A DNA stretch of 64,000 bases, taken from assembly GCA_013141385.1 (NCBI GenBank), contig JABFRB010000015.1, positions 43,022 to 107,021 on the forward strand, read 5' to 3'. The notes under the pieces are model-generated. The model saw nothing but the letters and a program-made list of their open reading frames with translations. It was not told the DNA's origin and did not search any database. The position numbers and the translations under genes were made by a program. The first letter of the stretch is position 1. Each line of letters opens with the position of its first letter. This document shows, one piece after another, positions 29,628 through 39,180 of the stretch. This stretch comes from Bacteroidales bacterium (GTDB lineage Bacteria > Bacteroidota > Bacteroidia > Bacteroidales > Tenuifilaceae).

Positions 29628-30047
29628 ATGGAAAAATCATTAACTTTTGCAATGATAAAGCCAGATGCTTTTAGGAATGATTATACCAGTGAAATTCTTT
29701 TTGAAATTCTTAAGGCTGGATTTAAGCTAAGGGCAATTAAAATCACACTTTTAACGCTTGAAAAGGCTGAACAGTTTTATAGCGAACATCGTGGAAAAGA
29801 GTTTTTTGAACGCCTAACATGTTTTATGAGTTCTGGTCCTGTAATGGCACTTATTCTTGAAAAACCAGATGCAGTTAATGAATTCCGCAAATTGATTGGA
29901 AAAACCGATCCCACGGAAGCCCAAGAGGGTACTATAAGAAAGATGTACGGGACTACTACATCGCAAAATGCGGTTCATGGCTCCGATAGCTTTGAACATG
30001 CCGAAAGAGAGTGGGGATTTTTCTTCTCACGAAGGGAGATTCATTAA
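29628..30047 (+). CDS. ndk: nucleoside diphosphate kinase
   Basis: 139 residues, normal length. It transfers the gamma-phosphate between nucleoside triphosphates and diphosphates. Visible are TFAMIKPDAF (about 5-14) and the active-site block NAVHGSDSFEHAEREWGFFF, with catalytic His in NAVHGSD at about residue 113. Divergent from nrnA across an 88-bp promoter region. Confidence 0.97.
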   Translation: MEKSLTFAMIKPDAFRNDYTSEILFEILKAGFKLRAIKITLLTLEKAEQFYSEHRGKEFFERLTCFMSSGPVMALILEKPDAVNEFRKLIGKTDPTEAQEGTIRKMYGTTTSQNAVHGSDSFEHAEREWGFFFSRREIH

Positions 30048-30208
30048 TAAGAATTAAGGAATCGTTTAAAGGTGTTTACAATAGCCTTTATATAACTTGA
30101 AAAGCCACCTTTATTAGAAATTGTATTTATTGAGCTAATATCTCAATAACAAATTAATCCTTAAGAAATAGACCTTCAGAGAATTACGGCTTGATTTCAG
30201 TATAAAAG

Positions 30209-30658
30209 ATGAGAATCTGGTCATTACACCCGAAGTATCTTGACTCTAAAGGGTTAATCGCCCTCTGGCGAGAAGCACTATTGGCAAAGCATGTACTTGA
30301 AGGAAAAACCAAAGGTTATAAGAACCATCCACAACTTGAGAGATTTAAGAAAGCAAAAGTTCCCATTGATGCTATAAACCAATATCTAAAAGAAATATAC
30401 ATTGAGGCTTCTCACAGAAAATATAGATTTAATAAAGAAAAGATAAATTGGAGTTTTACACCCAATAAACTAACCGTAACCAAAGGACAACTCGATTATG
30501 AAGCGAAACATCTATCGAATAAACTACATAATAGAGACTTAAGTAAATATTATGAGTTTCAACTAATAAAAACCTTCGAAACACATCCGCTTTTTGAAGT
30601 AATTGAAGGGGGAATTGAGAATTGGGAGATACTAACCAACAATAAGAAAAGTAAATGA
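30209..30658 (+). CDS. pyrimidine-dimer DNA glycosylase-like protein (Pyr_excise family)
   Basis: 149 residues. It begins MRIWSLHPKYLDSKGLIALW with REALLA after it, and carries TKGYKNHPQLERF (about 35-47). This is the bacterial branch related to T4 endonuclease V, often annotated as pyrimidine dimer DNA glycosylase. T4 endonuclease V uses Thr2 as nucleophile. Here residue 2 is Arg, so the mechanism or activity may differ. Later the conserved EASHRKYRF and GQLDYEAKHLSNKL blocks fit the family. Stands alone, 160 bp after ndk. Confidence 0.75.
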   Translation: MRIWSLHPKYLDSKGLIALWREALLAKHVLEGKTKGYKNHPQLERFKKAKVPIDAINQYLKEIYIEASHRKYRFNKEKINWSFTPNKLTVTKGQLDYEAKHLSNKLHNRDLSKYYEFQLIKTFETHPLFEVIEGGIENWEILTNNKKSK

Positions 30659-30713
30659 AAATAGTTGCAACTCAGTTGTTGTGTGAACAGTCCTATCTAT
30701 GAATAAACATATT

Positions 30714-31004
30714 TCACTTAAATATTATATCCTTTACAACACTTTGACCAAGATAGCTATTAATAATGGTAATTACCCGTTGCTTGCTCATTTGAAGTTC
30801 ATTCCTTAATACCGAAGATTTTAGGGTTATTGTTAATTTTCCATTTTTCAGGGTTATACTTTGAGTAAGAATTGAAACATTATGCCCCATTATCTTTTTC
30901 CACTCATCGATAATCTTTACCTCATAAATTTTCTCTTCGAGTTTATGCTCATGAATAAACTCATTAATAGCATCCCCCAACGATTTTATATTATGTCTAC
31001 TCAT
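30714..31004 (-). CDS. DUF721 (DciA-like) protein
   Basis: 96 residues. The pattern KSLGDAINEFIHEHKLEEKI, then WKKIMGHNVSILTQS and LTITLKSSVLRNELQMSKQ, is the core of DUF721. DciA in this superfamily loads replicative helicase in many bacteria. It follows recF with a 32-bp gap, as in many Bacteroidota, which fits a replication or repair role. Confidence 0.88.
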   Translation of the reverse strand: MSRHNIKSLGDAINEFIHEHKLEEKIYEVKIIDEWKKIMGHNVSILTQSITLKNGKLTITLKSSVLRNELQMSKQRVITIINSYLGQSVVKDIIFK

Positions 31005-31036
31005 TTCAATATCACTGTTTGTAATAGTTCAAAAGG

Positions 31037-32152
31037 TTAATCATTACCAGAAATTTCATCTACGGAACCAGAATCTACTTTAAATAGTTTAAAGCCTGAA
31101 TGAAGTTGATCAAGAATTTCATTTAATCTCCCTTTATTAGTATCAGTAATAAAAATCTGCCCAAAACTATCATCAGAAACCAACTTAATAAAATTTTCAA
31201 CCCTGTTAATGTCCAATTTATCAAATATATCATCAAGTAGAAGAATTGGTCTAACACCTGAAATACTCCTCATAAACTCAAACTGTGCAAGTTTCAGAGC
31301 AATCAAATACGTCTTTTGCTGTCCTTGTGAACCCTCCTTTTTAATAGAATAATTGTTGAGCATTAGAGTTAAATCATCTTTATGAACTCCAACAGACGTA
31401 AACTGAATCATACGGTCTTTCGAAAAACTACTTGCTAGTAAAGTTTTAAAATCTTCGCCTTTGATCTGCGATTGGTAGACCAATTCTACCCTCTCCTCTC
31501 TGCCCGATATAATGGTATAATACTTTTGGAAAATAGGGATTAACTTATCAACAAAGTCGTTTCTTTTCTTAAAAATTGTCTCCCCATTCATCGCAAGTTG
31601 CTCGTCTAATACCTCAACCAGCTCCACGCTAAAATTATTTTTACCATCAATATCTTTGAGCATCTTATTGCGTTGAGCAAGCACTCTGTTGTACCTTATC
31701 AATTCATCAAGATACTGCCTGTCGAATTGAGAGATAACACTATTTATGTACTTCCTACGCTCCTCGCTCCCATCAACAATCAACGATAAATCGGCTGGTG
31801 AGATAATTACAACAGGCAGTAAACCAACATGATCAGCAAGGCGTGGGTACTCCTTACCATTTCGTTTAAAAACCTTCCCTTCACTTTGCTTTACAGCACA
31901 GAATATAGTTTCATCCTTATCATCTCTATCGTAAAGCCCTTGAATAATAAAGAAATCCTCAGTGTGCTTAATATTCTGACTATCGATTGGGTTAAAGGCG
32001 CTTTTACAAATAGATAGGTAATAAATTATATCGAGTAGATTTGTTTTTCCTTGCCCATTATCACCAACAAAGCAGTTCAACTTTGGGTGAAATTCCATTT
32101 CAACCTGACTGTATGATTTAAAATTAAGTGCTGTAAGGTGTTTCAAAAACAT
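31037..32152 (-). CDS. recF: DNA replication and repair protein RecF
   Basis: 371 residues from the ATG at 32152; a TTG two codons upstream is less likely. An SMC-type ATPase that loads RecA at gaps with RecO and RecR. The Walker A loop is GDNGQGKTN (about 30-38). The signature and Walker B region is GSQGQQKTYLIALKLAQ (about 273-289) followed by RPILLLDDIFDKLD (about 299-312). It is the first gene before the DUF721 gene and divergent from the TPR protein gene. Confidence 0.95.
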   Translation of the reverse strand: MFLKHLTALNFKSYSQVEMEFHPKLNCFVGDNGQGKTNLLDIIYYLSICKSAFNPIDSQNIKHTEDFFIIQGLYDRDDKDETIFCAVKQSEGKVFKRNGKEYPRLADHVGLLPVVIISPADLSLIVDGSEERRKYINSVISQFDRQYLDELIRYNRVLAQRNKMLKDIDGKNNFSVELVEVLDEQLAMNGETIFKKRNDFVDKLIPIFQKYYTIISGREERVELVYQSQIKGEDFKTLLASSFSKDRMIQFTSVGVHKDDLTLMLNNYSIKKEGSQGQQKTYLIALKLAQFEFMRSISGVRPILLLDDIFDKLDINRVENFIKLVSDDSFGQIFITDTNKGRLNEILDQLHSGFKLFKVDSGSVDEISGND

Positions 32153-32235
32153 AATCAAAAGATATTCTGAATTTCATTGAGCACAAATGTACGGAAGAAA
32201 AGCTGCGAAACCAATCTTAAATTATTGCTAAAAAA

Positions 32236-32266
32236 TTTCCATATAACTTAAAAACCATTACTTTTG
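32236..32266 (+). promoter_or_regulatory. Bacteroidota-type promoter of the TPR protein gene
   Basis: TACTTTTG at 32259-32266 matches TAnnTTTG. TTTC at 32236-32239 is one base off TTTG, and the spacer is exactly 19 bp. The start codon follows 36 bp later at 32303. Confidence 0.6.
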
Positions 32267-32302
32267 CGTCTGCTTTAGTAAAAAAAGAAACCGTTAATCA
32301 TT

Positions 32303-32995
32303 ATGGCAAAAGATAAAAAAGACACAACAGGGAATAGCGTTGAATCACTTGAGAATGCTTTAACTAGAACTGAACGATACATCGAGAACAATCAGAAGAG
32401 TTTAACCATTATAGTTCTTGCAATTGTTGTTATTGTTGGTGGCTACCTTGGATATAAGAAGTTATATCTTGCTCCAATGGAGGAGAAGGCTCAATCGCAA
32501 ATTTTTGCAGCTGAACAGTATTTTGAAAGAGACTCATTTAAACTTGCCTTGAATGGTGATGGAAACTACCTAGGTGTACTTGATATCATTAACAAGTATG
32601 GCCCAACCAAAACCGCAAATCTTGCATACTACTATGCAGGTATTTCATATCGCAGTTTAGGTAAATATCAGGAAGCAATAACCTATTTAAAGAAATTTGA
32701 TGCGGGAGATCTTCTTGTTTCTCCGCTTGCATTAGGTGCTATTGGTGATTGCTACGTTGAGTTAAATAATCTTAACGAAGGGGTTAACTACTACGAAAAG
32801 GCAGCAAGTTATAATGAAAATGATTTTACTACTCCTCTGTTCCTGAAAAAAATAGGTATTGTATACGAATCCATGAAGAACTATAAAAAAGCTCTAAAAT
32901 CTTTTGAAGAGATTAAAGACAAATACCCGAAAAGTTCCGAAGCAAGAGATATAGAAAAGGATATTACAAGAGTAAAAACCTTACAGGGCAACTAA
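32303..32995 (+). CDS. membrane-anchored tetratricopeptide-repeat protein, YfgM-like layout
   Basis: 230 residues. A soluble N-terminal tail of about 38 residues is followed by one membrane helix (about 35-55). Then come TPR-like helices, with the clearest units being AYYYAGISYRSLGKYQEAITYLKKF and GDCYVELNNLNEGVNYYEKAASY, named here in parts: YYAGISYRSLGKYQEAI and CYVELNNLNEGVNYYEKA. This topology matches YfgM-type ancillary proteins of the Sec translocon, but also other TPR proteins. It ends at a terminator before ribH. Confidence 0.8.
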   Translation: MAKDKKDTTGNSVESLENALTRTERYIENNQKSLTIIVLAIVVIVGGYLGYKKLYLAPMEEKAQSQIFAAEQYFERDSFKLALNGDGNYLGVLDIINKYGPTKTANLAYYYAGISYRSLGKYQEAITYLKKFDAGDLLVSPLALGAIGDCYVELNNLNEGVNYYEKAASYNENDFTTPLFLKKIGIVYESMKNYKKALKSFEEIKDKYPKSSEARDIEKDITRVKTLQGN

Positions 32996-33014
32996 AATTA
33001 AGATATCCATATAT

Positions 33015-33043
33015 AACCAACCCGAATGGGTTGGTTTTTTTTT
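33015..33043 (+). terminator. rho-independent terminator after the TPR protein gene
   Basis: Stem AACCAACCC/GGGTTGGTT with loop GAAT (33015-33036) and a run of T. Confidence 0.9.
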
Positions 33044-33072
33044 ACCTTTACCCCAAATTAACTGATTAAACT

Positions 33073-33576
33073 ATGGCAACAAAAAATTCAAATCTATCCG
33101 CATACGATCCTGATCAAATCCCATCAGCAAAGAAAATGATTTTCGGAATTGTTGTATCCGACTGGAATTCAGATATTACCTACGCACTACTTGATGGAGC
33201 ATACAAAACATTAACTGAGCACGGAGCGAAAGAAGATAATATTCTGGTAAAACATGTTCCAGGAAGTTTTGAACTAACCTTGGGTGCTCAGTTTATGGCT
33301 GAATATGGAGATTTGGATGCAATTATCTGCTTAGGATGTGTTATTCAAGGCGAAACACGCCACTTTGATTTTATCTGTCAAAGTGTAACCCATGGAATTA
33401 CTGAACTAAATATGAACTATAATATACCATTCGTATTTGGTCTTTTAACAACTAATAATATGGAACAAGCGATTGCCCGTTCAGGAGGAAAACATGGGAA
33501 CAAGGGCGTTGAAGCGGCGATTACAGCAATTAAAATGGCCGCATTGCAAAAAGAAATGGAAGAACTTGAAGATTAG
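33073..33576 (+). CDS. ribH: 6,7-dimethyl-8-ribityllumazine synthase
   Basis: 167 residues. It condenses 5-amino-6-ribitylamino-uracil with 3,4-dihydroxy-2-butanone phosphate in riboflavin synthesis, forming icosahedral or pentameric shells. Family blocks are [20 protein letters not shown] (about 24-43), [12 protein letters not shown] (about 61-72), and [14 protein letters not shown] (about 88-101), whose His is the catalytic base. A terminator precedes and another follows, so it is transcribed alone or by read-through from the TPR gene. Confidence 0.97.
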   Translation: MATKNSNLSAYDPDQIPSAKKMIFGIVVSDWNSDITYALLDGAYKTLTEHGAKEDNILVKHVPGSFELTLGAQFMAEYGDLDAIICLGCVIQGETRHFDFICQSVTHGITELNMNYNIPFVFGLLTTNNMEQAIARSGGKHGNKGVEAAITAIKMAALQKEMEELED

Positions 33577-33598
33577 ACAATGTCATTCATATAAAATG

Positions 33599-33631
33599 AA
33601 AGCGACCCAAATAATTGGATCGCTTTTTTTA
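33599..33631 (+). terminator. rho-independent terminator after ribH
   Basis: Stem AAAGCGACCCAA/TTGGATCGCTTT with one mismatch, loop ATAA, and T run. Confidence 0.88.
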
Positions 33632-33699
33632 CTTTAGGAATCAACTTATGTCTCCCATCCTCTTCCGTCTTCGATCGTCTGACTTCCGTCCAGCACTAT

Positions 33700-35394
33700 C
33701 TACCATGCATTAAACAAACCATTAAGTAGTCGTTCACGTTTCTCTTCATTAGACATCATTTCGTATTTACGTTTTTCCGCCTCGATGGCTTTTCGTTTTT
33801 TATCCTGCTCTTTTCTAATAGCATCCATATAACGTGCTACAATCCTATCCTTTAAAAATTTTTCTGCAACATTTGGGAAGAGTTCGAGTAAAAGTTCCTC
33901 TTTCTCATTCACAGCTAACTTCGCATCACCAAATTCCTTAAAAGTAGGGTTTGGCTGCTTCTGGTAGTTTGAAGTATCGTAAGGTCTTTCATCTCTAAAA
34001 CCTGCAATTTGCAAACGAAATTCAGGATCTACAGGGATAGGCGTTTTACCATATACTCCTTTTACAAGGTTAACATATTGAATCGACTTATTTGAATAGA
34101 AAGGAAGTCCTTTATTCTCATCTATTACACAATTAACAGCCTGAACACCTACTATTTGACTTGTAGGCGTAACTAATGGGGGACAACCTGATGCTAGTCT
34201 TACGGTTGGTATTATTTCTAATACCCTTGGAAGAAGTTGTTCAAGTTTAAGTTGTTTAAGCTGGGCAAGCATATTAGTATACATACCACCAGGAACTTCA
34301 GCAAATTTAACGTTCTCATCAGGTTCTGGAAAGTTAAAATACTTTTCAATAGCTAAACAGCAACTTAAAAGTTCATCGTACTTACTGTTTTTTGCAGATG
34401 AGATTGCATCATCAAAGAGTTTGTTAATATTTGCAGGTAATGTGTCCTTTGTAATATCAAATTCTAATGGAAAAAGCTGATAACTATCAAATTCTATTAA
34501 TTCCTTGCGAATCTCTTTGAGCTCATTATTAATTTTAACAACAGCATCAAGGTTTACACCTGTATCAATATCCAGTTTATTACAGAAAATCTGTATGATT
34601 TCAAATGAAGGTGCTGCAGGGCCACCGGCAAAACTAAAAATTGCTGTATCAACAATGTCAACCCCTTTAATAATTGCCATCAAAGTGGCAGCTAAACCAT
34701 AACCGGGGGTGCAATGTGTATGAAAATCAACGGGAACAGTAAGGGCACTCTTAAGGGCAGAGATAATTTCACTAGATCTTTCAGGGGTAACCAAACCTGC
34801 CATATCCTTTAAAGAAATCATATCGGCACCCATTGCCTCAAGTTCTTTGGCTTTATTTACAAAATATTCGATACTAAATATCTTTTTAGGAAGGGACTTA
34901 CCTTTTAGAATTGATCTAATCCTATCGTTTGTTGTAAATTTTGGATCAACAGTGTAGCAAACAGTAGCATCTGCTATTCCACCATTCTCCTTAACATATT
35001 TAATAGTACTACGTATATTTTCGGTATCATTAAGCGCATCAAAAATTCGCATAATCGAAATACCCGATTGAACTGCATTTCGGTTAAATCCTTCAATTAC
35101 TTCTTCTGGATACGGGTTGTAGCCAAATAAATTACGCCCTCTTGAAAGTGCTGTAAGTTTTGAAACATCTCCAATTACACTTTTAATCTTTTCTAGCCTT
35201 TCCCATGGGTCTTCATTCAAGTAGCGCATTATTGAATCGGGAACAGCACCTCCCCAGACCTCCATTGCATAAAACTTTGCTTCCTTAAATAAAGGCAAAA
35301 CCCTATCAACCTGTTTTTGAGTCATTCTGGTTGCGAAAAGTGATTGCTGACCATCGCGAAGCGTAACATCACGGATTAAAAGCGTTTTATTCAT
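33700..35394 (-). CDS. pyruvate/oxaloacetate carboxyltransferase subunit (OadA/PycB-like), no biotin domain
   Basis: 564 residues. The HMGL-like TIM barrel is at about 4-270, with RDVTLRDGQQSLFATRM (8-24) carrying the metal Asp, and the metal ligand DFHTHCTPGYG (about 226-236). The conserved carboxylase domain follows at about 300-470, with EVPGGMYTNMLAQ (about 349-361). The usual C-terminal biotinyl domain with MKM is absent. Instead there is a charged, Lys/Glu-rich tail ending in LLNGLFNAW. It must receive carboxyl from a separate biotin carrier protein. Carboxylation of pyruvate or decarboxylation of oxaloacetate is inferred. Confidence 0.88.
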   Translation of the reverse strand: MNKTLLIRDVTLRDGQQSLFATRMTQKQVDRVLPLFKEAKFYAMEVWGGAVPDSIMRYLNEDPWERLEKIKSVIGDVSKLTALSRGRNLFGYNPYPEEVIEGFNRNAVQSGISIMRIFDALNDTENIRSTIKYVKENGGIADATVCYTVDPKFTTNDRIRSILKGKSLPKKIFSIEYFVNKAKELEAMGADMISLKDMAGLVTPERSSEIISALKSALTVPVDFHTHCTPGYGLAATLMAIIKGVDIVDTAIFSFAGGPAAPSFEIIQIFCNKLDIDTGVNLDAVVKINNELKEIRKELIEFDSYQLFPLEFDITKDTLPANINKLFDDAISSAKNSKYDELLSCCLAIEKYFNFPEPDENVKFAEVPGGMYTNMLAQLKQLKLEQLLPRVLEIIPTVRLASGCPPLVTPTSQIVGVQAVNCVIDENKGLPFYSNKSIQYVNLVKGVYGKTPIPVDPEFRLQIAGFRDERPYDTSNYQKQPNPTFKEFGDAKLAVNEKEELLLELFPNVAEKFLKDRIVARYMDAIRKEQDKKRKAIEAEKRKYEMMSNEEKRERLLNGLFNAW

Positions 35395-35598
35395 AAATTA
35401 TTGAGGTGTTTTAATAGAAATTCTTTTTGTTGTTGCTTGTATTATTAACAGCTAAATAAGTAAATTGGTTTGTATAAACTATAAATTTTGCATAGGCTTA
35501 AAAACATGGTTTTATAACATATTTGTCATAAAATTTTATTAATACCAAAAAAAAAGCGTAATCAATCCGATTACGCCTTAAAATAACTATTGAATCTT
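35395..35598. other. intergenic region with terminator of yidC
   Basis: 204 bp between the start of the carboxyltransferase gene and the end of yidC. It holds the yidC terminator and an unidentified leftward promoter. Confidence 0.5.
35546..35577 (-). terminator. rho-independent terminator after yidC
   Basis: Stem GCGTAATC/GATTACGC with loop AATCC (35556-35576), followed on the minus strand by a run of at least eight T. Confidence 0.9.
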
Positions 35599-37455
35599 CT
35601 ATTTTCGTTTACTCTTCTGTATTTCTTGCTGTTTGGCTATCTGCTCAAGTTTTTCCTGAAATCTGGATTTCTTAACAGGTTTTTTAGCATTCTCATGCAG
35701 TTTGGCAAGTATGGCTTCATCATCAACAAATCTTCTAATCAATAATGTTTGACCTAGTGTAAACATGTTAGATAGAAAATAGTAGTAGCTCAAACCAGAA
35801 GCATAGTTATTGAACCAAACAATCATCATAACTGGCATAAGGTAAATCATCATAAACTTCATACCGGGAAGCTGAGCATTTGTATCACCCATCTGATCTG
35901 CACTCATCTTTGAAGTAATGAATAAAGCACCCGCCATTAAAAGTGTAAATAAACTGATGTGCGCTCCAAACTGAGGAATTGCAAAGGGTAAATTAAGAAT
36001 AGAGTCATAGGATGATAGATCCTCTGCCCATAGGAAACTCTGCTGGCGAAGTTCGAATGAAGCTGGAAAAAAGCGAAACATTGCAATTAAGAATGGGAAT
36101 TGTATTAGCATTGGAATACAGCCACCCATTGGATTTACCCCAACCTTTCGGTAGAGTGCCATAATCGTTTGTTGCTTCTTAATTGCATCGGCTTTATTTG
36201 GATACTTAGTATTTATCTCATCAACCTGTGGTTTAAGTACACGCATTTTTGCTGAACTCAAATATGATTTATAGGTTAGTGGGAATAATACTAGTTTGAT
36301 TAAAAGAGTGAGCAAAAAGATAATTAGGCCATAGCTGGCAATCCTACTTCCAAGAATATCAAAAACTGGGATTATCAAATATCTATTAATCCATTTAATA
36401 ATCCATTTACCTAATGGAACCACTTTCTCAAAACCGAGATTATATGATTTTAAAGTTTTAAAGTGATTTGGTCCAAAGAAAAAACTTAACGCAACGGTTT
36501 CGTTATTTCCATCCTGAATAGGAAGAGATAGGCGAGCCGAGAAATTTCTTAAACTTTTATCATCCGTTGATGCAGCAGACACAAAGTTTGCATTTGCAAA
36601 ATCAGTTTTTGCTACAAGAATAGAAGAGAAGAATTGGTGCTTGAATGCTACCCACTTTATTTTGGTTGTAACCTCTTTTTTATTAGCATCGCCACTTGAA
36701 GAAATCTCTTCATACTCCTCGTTCGGGTAGTTATAAAAAATTGAGGTGTATGTACTCTCATTTTGAGCGCCTTTCTCAAGTTGAGGCATTTTAGAAAACC
36801 AATTAAGATCTATTGAATTTACCTTACCACTGAACACGCTAGCCATACCTGAAAAATGAATATCAAAATCCATTAAATAGCTATCAGATTTTAATGTATA
36901 GATATAATCAATGTGTGAATTAGCTCCTGCGCTCAACCTCATTACTAATGTCTGTGGATCACCATTTTGAACTGTAATAATAGAATCAGTTCTATTTGGA
37001 GCGAAATAGAGGTTTTGAGTTTGAATGTCGTTGTTATTTCCCCAAAACTGTAAGCCAAATGAATTCTCATCACCTGTAAAAAGAATTAAAGGTTGCCCTG
37101 TATAGGTTTTGAATTTTTTAAGTTCAACTGAATAAATTCTCCCACCAAGAGTTGATACTTTAACCTTCATTAAATCATTTTCCAGAGTGATCATCCTTTT
37201 CTCACCATTCAGCGATGAAGCAAAAGAACCCAACTGCTCTTCCTGTACTTTTCTCTGAGTTGAATCACTTTTTGTGTTTACCTTTGTTATCTCCAAAGCC
37301 TTTTGTTGTTGCAGCATCTCAGCGTTAACTCTTGCAATTGAATCGTTTTTGCGCTGTATTGCAGCAACTTGCTCACTCGAAGGGGTGTTGAGATAGCCAA
37401 ACAAGATTAGTATTCCAAAAATCAAGACTATTCCAATAATCGTATTCCTGTCCAT
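35599..37455 (-). CDS. yidC: membrane protein insertase YidC
   Basis: 618 residues. Helix 1 (about 4-22) anchors a large periplasmic beta domain (about 60-350). The conserved insertase core follows with YGLIIFLLTLLIKLVLFPLTYKSY (about 376-399). The hydrophilic hairpin region includes KKQQTIMALYRKVGVNPMGGC and then IPMLIQFPFLIAMFRFFP, named in parts KVGVNPMGGC and IPMLIQFPFLIAMFRF. A basic tail (KSKRK) favours ribosome contact. It inserts membrane proteins with or without Sec. It lies after pyrG on the same strand, a usual pairing in this phylum. Confidence 0.96.
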   Translation of the reverse strand: MDRNTIIGIVLIFGILILFGYLNTPSSEQVAAIQRKNDSIARVNAEMLQQQKALEITKVNTKSDSTQRKVQEEQLGSFASSLNGEKRMITLENDLMKVKVSTLGGRIYSVELKKFKTYTGQPLILFTGDENSFGLQFWGNNNDIQTQNLYFAPNRTDSIITVQNGDPQTLVMRLSAGANSHIDYIYTLKSDSYLMDFDIHFSGMASVFSGKVNSIDLNWFSKMPQLEKGAQNESTYTSIFYNYPNEEYEEISSSGDANKKEVTTKIKWVAFKHQFFSSILVAKTDFANANFVSAASTDDKSLRNFSARLSLPIQDGNNETVALSFFFGPNHFKTLKSYNLGFEKVVPLGKWIIKWINRYLIIPVFDILGSRIASYGLIIFLLTLLIKLVLFPLTYKSYLSSAKMRVLKPQVDEINTKYPNKADAIKKQQTIMALYRKVGVNPMGGCIPMLIQFPFLIAMFRFFPASFELRQQSFLWAEDLSSYDSILNLPFAIPQFGAHISLFTLLMAGALFITSKMSADQMGDTNAQLPGMKFMMIYLMPVMMIVWFNNYASGLSYYYFLSNMFTLGQTLLIRRFVDDEAILAKLHENAKKPVKKSRFQEKLEQIAKQQEIQKSKRK

Positions 37456-37488
37456 TGTATATTATGTGTAAATAGTTAATTACTAAAC

Positions 37489-37517
37489 AAAAAGAAGCCA
37501 CCCTAAAAAAGGGCGGC
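37489..37517 (-). terminator. terminator-like hairpin between pyrG and yidC
   Basis: Stem GCCACCC/GGGCGGC with one mismatch (37497-37517) around an A-rich loop, followed on the minus strand by a T-rich stretch. It suggests partial termination before yidC. Confidence 0.7.
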
Positions 37518-37542
37518 ACAAATGTAATAATTTATCAAATAG

Positions 37543-39159
<1,617 letters not shown>

Positions 39160-39180
39160 TTAGTTATTTATTGGGAGTTG

